Shown piece by piece: positions 59,153 through 64,000 of a stretch of DNA of 64,000 bases. This DNA is from CAVYUC01 sp963783085. Lineage in GTDB: Bacteria; Bacteroidota; Bacteroidia; Bacteroidales; Prolixibacteraceae. The position numbers and the translations under genes are program-made. Numbering within the stretch: position 1 is the first letter of the stretch; each line of letters starts with the position of its first letter. The DNA is taken from assembly GCA_963783085.1 (NCBI GenBank), contig CAWAMJ010000015.1, positions 33,679 to 97,678 of the forward strand. Direction: 5' to 3'. The notes under the pieces were generated by a model that worked only from the letters and a program-made list of their open reading frames with translations, was not told the origin of the DNA and made no database searches.

Positions 59153-59423
59153 GTTTAACACAATAGTAAAATTGCATCAACTATAAATATAAATAACTGA
59201 ATATCAAGTTGATATGTTAATTTTGTAAATAATATTAGATTTTTTTATTTATTTACTTTCAGATAAAAAATGTTGGGTTATCTTTTCAATTTTGAGATTA
59301 ATTATATTAGACAATGGGCAAAACCATGCCAATAAACATTCTACTTTTGCACTTAAATTAGATAAGCAAATTCAACAATTAGGTAATTTAATTTAAGTTT
59401 TGACCCTTTCACTAAATTCCGAA
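59153..59423. other. AT-rich spacer
   Basis: 271 bp with no frame, hairpin or promoter that I can support. It ends the mobilization-type region and precedes the stop of the convergent XRE-like gene. Confidence 0.5.
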
Positions 59424-60425
59424 CTAATTCCGGTGATTTAATTTATCAATCAGTAGCTGAACTTTACTTCTCAATACCTGAAAAAATATGTGCCGCTCTT
59501 TTTTCGAACTTCCACTCACCAAAATAGATTTATCATGAAGGTTGTAAAACCATTTTTCTGTTTCCTGGCAATATGCCTGGTCGTGTACTATCATTCCGCT
59601 GGCTGAGAACAATCGCAGGAAACAATCCTGTAGGCTATCGCTTTTAATAATCATGAAATTATTTTCGAGGGCAACATCACAAATGTAAAAAGTAAAATCA
59701 TTAGCCTGTCCATCTTCATTTCCTTTGTCAATTTTTGTCTGTAACCCAGAAGTTAACTGCATCAGTTGTGAGCAAAGTTCAAGTGCCATTTCTTTGTTTT
59801 CGAGGTTGCCAGATTCGTAAAAGTACTCTATCCAACCCAGTGTCGCATCATACGTGTTTGTATTCCATATTTCAAGCGAGGGAATTTGTTTATAGTAATT
59901 CGAGATTTCATTGTAATAACTAAATAGTTTGTCACCTTTTACCAGCGAACAAAATGATGAATAACTTCCAGCGTAATTATAAACACTATTTGCCCACGTG
60001 TAAATTTTAAATGTAGCTAGCTCTTCAAACTCTGCCAGATGCACAAAAGGGATTTCGGCAGCGAGATACAATATTTTACTATTTTTTACAGGCTGATAAC
60101 GTTTTAGTGTTTTGCCCAGTGAGTCCAAATGGCTTAAAAAATTGTCCATTTCATCAGAATAAAAAGGGATGGTCTCGAAACTTATATTGTTTTGTTTATG
60201 GTTGAGCAAAACATCAACAGATATATTAAAATATTCACAAAGAGTACAAATCTCATCAATGCTTAATTTTTTTTCACCTCTCATACGACGGTAAACCGAA
60301 TCCGTACTCAAAGAAAGCACATCGGCAATTTCGTGGGCCGGAATCGTGTGTTTGGGCAGTAAACTTTCAATCTGATTGAATAGTAATTTTTGTACTTGGT
60401 TTACAGGTTTTTGTGTTTTTTTCAT
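59424..60425 (-). CDS. XRE-like helix-turn-helix regulator with large sensor region
   Basis: 333 residues. The N-terminal HTH (about 28-78) reads IPAHEIADVLSLSTDSVYRRMRGEKKLSIDEICTLCEYF, an XRE/BetR-like fold. The remaining ~250 residues are helical and unassigned; they have the look of a TPR-less ligand or protein-binding region. It is transcribed away from the S74-T9SS-SpvB cassette, and a dyad GTTGCA-aaaaa-TGCAAC lies between them, so it may control that cassette and itself. Confidence 0.8.
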   Translation of the reverse strand: MKKTQKPVNQVQKLLFNQIESLLPKHTIPAHEIADVLSLSTDSVYRRMRGEKKLSIDEICTLCEYFNISVDVLLNHKQNNISFETIPFYSDEMDNFLSHLDSLGKTLKRYQPVKNSKILYLAAEIPFVHLAEFEELATFKIYTWANSVYNYAGSYSSFCSLVKGDKLFSYYNEISNYYKQIPSLEIWNTNTYDATLGWIEYFYESGNLENKEMALELCSQLMQLTSGLQTKIDKGNEDGQANDFTFYICDVALENNFMIIKSDSLQDCFLRLFSASGMIVHDQAYCQETEKWFYNLHDKSILVSGSSKKERHIFFQVLRSKVQLLIDKLNHRN

Positions 60426-60481
60426 GGAAAGGGTTTTTTAGTTGCAAAAATCAATAATTGGTTTTGTTCTGTTTTTCTTCA

Positions 60482-60498
60482 GTTGCAAAAAATGCAAC
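60482..60498 (-). promoter_or_regulatory. Candidate operator upstream of the XRE-like gene
   Basis: GTTGCA-AAAAA-TGCAAC is a perfect 6-bp dyad about 57 bp before the regulator ATG. A half site GTTGCAAAAA recurs at 60441-60450, giving two GTTGCAAAAA copies 41 bp apart. The rest of 60426-60723 is AT-rich with no supported gene. Confidence 0.5.
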
Positions 60499-60723
60499 CA
60501 ACGGATTGCGTTTAGTTGAAATAAAGTCAAAAATATTGATTGGTACTAATATACAAAAAAAGGATAGTAAAAGTCAATTTTCGAAATGCTTTAATACGAA
60601 ATACATTTACAATACAAAATCATTGTGGTTTGTGGTTTTGAAGGATATTATTAATAAAATGTATAATCCGGGTTGTTGGACTTTTACAAACCATGCCTAG
60701 CAACCCAAAAAATCCAATATGAG

Positions 60724-61350
60724 ATGAAAATATGTACTTTACTTTTAATGGCAGTTTTTTTTACTATTTCTTTTAACTGTTTTTCACAAATTAAAGTGAG
60801 TAGTACCGGGAAAGTTGGTATAAATAATACAAGCCCAACCTACCAACTTGATGTTAATGGCAATTTTAGGATTAATGATTCCGGAAACAACCTGACTTTT
60901 GGTAACGGGGGTCTTTATTCGTCATCATACAGCACTTTGGGAACATCGAGTTATAACTGGGACGAACTATACGCCTACGATGCCTATTTTTACTACTATA
61001 CAGTATATTATTCTGATGAGAATGCTAAAACCGATATAAAAAACATATTGGCAACGACAGACAAACTAAAACTACTCCGTCCGGTAAGTTATAAATTAAT
61101 TCCAAAGTTTAAAGGGGATGAAGAAGCTGATGCTAAGATTGCTAGTAAAGCAGAAGTGGAGCAGTTAGGGTTAATTGCACAAGAAGTAAAAGAAATCTTT
61201 CCTGAAATTGTAGTTGCAGACGAAAATGGAACATTAGGAATTAGATATACCGCATTAATTCCTTTACTAATTAAAGCTTTTCAGGAACAACAAACTTTAA
61301 TTGATGATTTGAAAGTCCGATTGGAAAAACTTGAACAGGCACAAAAATAA
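60724..61350 (+). CDS. Secreted tail-fiber-type protein with S74 intramolecular chaperone domain
   Basis: About 208 residues from ATG 60724, chosen because it starts a clean signal peptide (MKICTLLLMAVFFTISFNCFSQ). The middle has the GKVGINNTSPTYQLDVNGNF repeat common in Bacteroidetes and phage fibres. The C-terminal S74 domain begins at YYSDENAKTDI, where family members cut themselves before the Ser-Asp pair, and continues LGLIAQEVKEIFPEIV and YTALIPLLIKAFQEQQ with a final coiled coil. The domain trimerises the fibre and then leaves. It heads a three-gene cassette with T9SS and SpvB-like products. Confidence 0.88.
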   Translation: MKICTLLLMAVFFTISFNCFSQIKVSSTGKVGINNTSPTYQLDVNGNFRINDSGNNLTFGNGGLYSSSYSTLGTSSYNWDELYAYDAYFYYYTVYYSDENAKTDIKNILATTDKLKLLRPVSYKLIPKFKGDEEADAKIASKAEVEQLGLIAQEVKEIFPEIVVADENGTLGIRYTALIPLLIKAFQEQQTLIDDLKVRLEKLEQAQK

Positions 61351-61364
61351 GGGAGGGCAAGGCA

Positions 61365-61817
61365 ATGAAACCTAAACATTTAGTTTTTTTAATAGCATTT
61401 ACAATATTGCTAATAAAAAATTTACAGTCATTTGGTATTTGCGATACTACTTATGTATATACCTATGATGTTAAAGGAAATCGAACAGATAGAATTATCG
61501 ATCTAACTAAAAGTGCCACGATCCAAAACAGCTCTAATTCTGGTAATATAGAACAATCAGTTGAAGATGATATAGACGGGATTAATATAAAATTTTACCC
61601 CAATCCCACAAAGGGTAATTTGAAAATCCAGGTTAGTGGCATACGTGACAATAAGGTTTTGATGGAGATTTATAATATTCAAGGGAAAAAGATTCTCAAT
61701 AGTCAGATTCTCAATGATGTTGAAACTGCAGATCTATCTAAGTATCCTTCAGGTATGTATGTTTTGAAAATTATTATAGGTCGGAATACTTCCGAATGGA
61801 AGATAATCAAAGACTAA
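61365..61817 (+). CDS. Small T9SS type A sorting-domain protein with one YD-like motif
   Basis: 150 residues with a signal peptide (about 1-24). Next comes a short segment YVYTYDVKGNRTDRIIDL, which is one unit of the YD/RHS repeat type, and then a T9SS C-terminal domain: FYPNPTKGNLKI, EIYNIQGKKIL, YPSGMYVLKI, ending WKIIKD. It would cross the outer membrane by T9SS and be attached to the surface. It lies 14 bp after the S74 gene and 36 bp before the SpvB-like gene. Confidence 0.85.
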   Translation: MKPKHLVFLIAFTILLIKNLQSFGICDTTYVYTYDVKGNRTDRIIDLTKSATIQNSSNSGNIEQSVEDDIDGINIKFYPNPTKGNLKIQVSGIRDNKVLMEIYNIQGKKILNSQILNDVETADLSKYPSGMYVLKIIIGRNTSEWKIIKD

Positions 61818-61853
61818 ACTACATCCAATCTTTAATCCTATAATAGAATCACA

Positions 61854-64000
61854 ATGAAAAAGATATATCTTTTATTCATCATTATACTGATCTGTAATTT
61901 TGGCGGGTTTAGTCAGGATTTTGACATCACCATTACATCTGTCGAGTCAGGCACGAAAATCCATCAGGCGCGAAATAGTATAACTTTTGGACCAAATTAT
62001 ACATACACTCCAAGTGGAGGTACAATGACAGCGGAAATTATTGATCCGATAGTTACCGGGGATGTCTACTATAATTCAACTATTGTTGACCCTGAGACCA
62101 GATCACTAAACACATCCTATATGGCAGGGGCAACAACCGGTTCTTTTATTGTTAACGCTATTGGAGGTGCGGCTTACTCAATTCCGTTTGATGTGCTTCC
62201 TGGAATTTCAGGTCTTGCCCCAGGCCTCTCTTTAACTTATAATAGTTTTGCCGAAACGGGTGTAGCCGGCTATGGCTGGCAAATAAATGGGTTATCAGTT
62301 ATTACAAGGAGTCCTCAAACTTATTATTACGATGTAACTTACATTGGAGTTAATCTGGCAACAACTGACAGATTCTCTGTTGACGGACAGCGAATGGTTT
62401 GTACTTCAGGAACCTACGGTGCAAATGCATCGCAGTACAGAACTGAAAACGATATTTTCAGTAAAATTACCTGCTATACAGGGACTTATGGGCCAGATAA
62501 ATTTGAGGTAAAAACTAAGAACGGGCTTACCTGCCAATACGGATATGACAGTGATGCAGATCAGACGGTCGATGGATTAAATGAAACTGTTAGCTGGTAT
62601 GTAAACAAAATTACTGACGTTTACGGTAATTATATGGATTTTACCTATATCAAAGATGGTGGTTTAAATTACATTGGCGAAATTAATTATGGCCCAAATA
62701 CAATTACATTCTTTTATAAGTTTAGAAATGATAAAAAAACTTCATACCTAAAAGGTAAAACTGTTGAACAACGTTTGCTTCTGGACAAAATCGAAATAGA
62801 ATATAACTCAACAGTTGTAAAAAAATATGAATTTAAATATAATTATACTACTTCCAATTATAACAGACATTCAATCCTAAACGAAGTAATTGAATACGGG
62901 ATTGGAACTAGCAGGTATAACTCTACTGCATTTACTTATCAGGCACCGGATGCCGTATCTTTTGCTCAGACAAAATATAATACAACTGATAGCTACATAA
63001 CGTACAAATCGATAATGCTGACCGGCGATTATAACGGAGATGGTAAAGCTGATTTTCTTTGTTTTCCCAATACCAATAACGGGGCTACTTGGACCGGGTA
63101 CAGAATGTATTACGGGGATGGGAGCGACAACTTCAATTATGCCTATGGAAATACAACTTACAACTTTGGAGGTAACGTGGAAGATTTGCGGTCGCTTGAT
63201 ATTAACGGTGATGGGAAAGATGATATAGTATATGAAACGGTCGCTTCAGGAACATCTACCTTTTACTATATTAAAAATACTGGAAGTGCATTTTCATCTT
63301 CCACATCCATTTGTAGTTTGACATCATCAAGTAGTGAAACAGGACAAAGTGGAAAAAAACGCAGAAAAGCTGACAAACAGGAGAACGACAACGAATTTTC
63401 AGGAGCAGATTATAATGGTGATGGTATCAACGACATTTTTGTAAATAATGCGAGTGGTGTGTGGAGAATATATTCGTTGGCAAATGCTTCTGGTGGTTTG
63501 GGAACAACTATGTCACTGAAAGGATCGGGGACAATAAGCACACTTGCCTCGCAGGTACTTAGTGCAGATTTTGATGGTGATGGCAAAACCGATATCTGGA
63601 GTTTTGAAAACGACGGATTAAAAATTTATTCTTTTAATGGTTCAACATTAACCCAAATTTACAGTGATACCTTGGCCATCAAAAAACCATTTCTTTACTC
63701 TTGGTGACTTCAATGCTGATGGTAAAGCTGATGTTTTATTATTATGGCTATCGGAATCCTAGTACTGGTGTAGAATCCAGTCGTTCCGATTGGCAAATTC
63801 AACTTTCAGAGACCGGGACTGGTTTTGAACAACACCTTGTTTCGCAAAAAAAATCGAATCTGAAAAACGATTATGTAAGGATTGGTGATTTTAATGGCGA
63901 TGGTGCTACCAGATATAATGGCCACGTCTTGCCAATAGTTCATGAAACAGTTACCTTATTATTATTTTATTTCCAAAAACAACGGCTCCGACTTTTACTC
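61854..64000 (+). pseudogene. SpvB-N / FG-GAP repeat RHS-type protein, partial and frameshifted
   Basis: 617 residues read to the first stop (63707). After a signal peptide (about 1-20) comes a SpvB-like N-terminal domain, SFIVNAIGGAAYSIPFDVLP and LSLTYNSFAETGVAGYGWQ. FG-GAP/VCBS repeats follow (DYNGDGKADFL, DINGDGKDDIV, DYNGDGINDIF, DFDGDGKTDIW). The stop at 63705 falls after a run of six A. Deleting one A gives NHFFTLGDFNADGKADVLL, the next repeat. Further breaks near 63740 and 63910 are needed to keep the following repeats (VRIGDFNGDGAT) in frame. The gene continues past the window. Full members carry YD repeats and a variable C-terminal effector, which is not visible here. Confidence 0.82.

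Noticed and set aside
60458..60700. An 80-codon plus-strand frame between the XRE-like gene and the S74 gene
   Set aside because: Low-complexity, Lys/Ile/Asn-rich translation in AT-rich DNA. It covers the probable operator and promoter region and resembles no protein.

Overview
The window looks like chromosomal DNA from a member of the Bacteroidetes, probably a marine or gut-type Marinilabiliales/Prolixibacteraceae-like lineage. That placement is inference from gene content, not a database match. The evidence is repeated -7 boxes of the form TAnnTTTG (sometimes with TTG 19 nt upstream), a SusC/SusD pair, type IX secretion (T9SS) C-terminal sorting domains, a Porin_10-type porin, TonB receptors with carboxypeptidase-like N-terminal domains, and a BlaI/M56-TonB sensor pair.

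Layout. 0-3.5 kb: a PfkB-like kinase lacking its catalytic aspartate, AcpH, and a divergent KamA-type radical SAM protein with a long structured leader. 3.5-10.8 kb: a minus-strand purH-mreB-mreC-mreD-mrdA-rodA operon for purine synthesis and rod-shape elongasome. 11-15.5 kb: a MacB-type permease, then an AT-rich islet with an AAA/DUF4143 ATPase, palindromic repeats and a broken T9SS cargo gene. 15.6-20.1 kb: a minus-strand set of AstE-like amidohydrolase, RimK ligase, RimB-like retropepsin, MgtE and RsmA. 20.3-27.7 kb: UPF0104 membrane protein, LolC-like permease, TonB receptor, Nudix hydrolase and porin. 27.8-33.5 kb: a complete rRNA operon on the minus strand (16S, tRNA-Ile, tRNA-Ala, 23S, 5S) with promoter and terminator. 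33.8-36.9 kb: modABC molybdate transporter and a GNAT. 37-42.7 kb: a Dpm1-like glycosyltransferase, dihydroorotase and Mfd. 42.9-45.8 kb: a lipoprotein and the BlaI/BlaR1-like pair with a BlaI box lying on the promoter. 46-53 kb: a SusCD-type polysaccharide utilization locus with a Tat-exported Gfo/Idh/MocA oxidoreductase. 53.5-56.8 kb: a MurNAc-recycling set (BadF-type kinase, MurQ and a divergent GHL10/DigH-like hydrolase). 56.8-59.2 kb: an HTH-PIN toxin-antitoxin pair, a tRNA-Lys gene, a tandem array of four tRNA-like 109-111 bp units, and two mobilization-type remnants. 59.4-64 kb: an XRE-like regulator followed by a cassette of S74 chaperone protein, small T9SS protein and a large SpvB/FG-GAP protein that runs off the right edge.

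A striking property is that five otherwise well-conserved genes (dihydroorotase, MocA oxidoreductase, SusD, SusC, BadF kinase) and the SpvB-like gene are each broken by what reads as one extra base. All these shifts have the same sign, which points to sequence error or assembly from uneven coverage, although decay of the locus at 46-55 kb cannot be excluded. The best candidate for something undescribed is the tRNA-Lys-derived tandem array at 58.0-58.5 kb, which sits between a toxin-antitoxin module and mobilization remnants and may record repeated integration at the tRNA 3' end.
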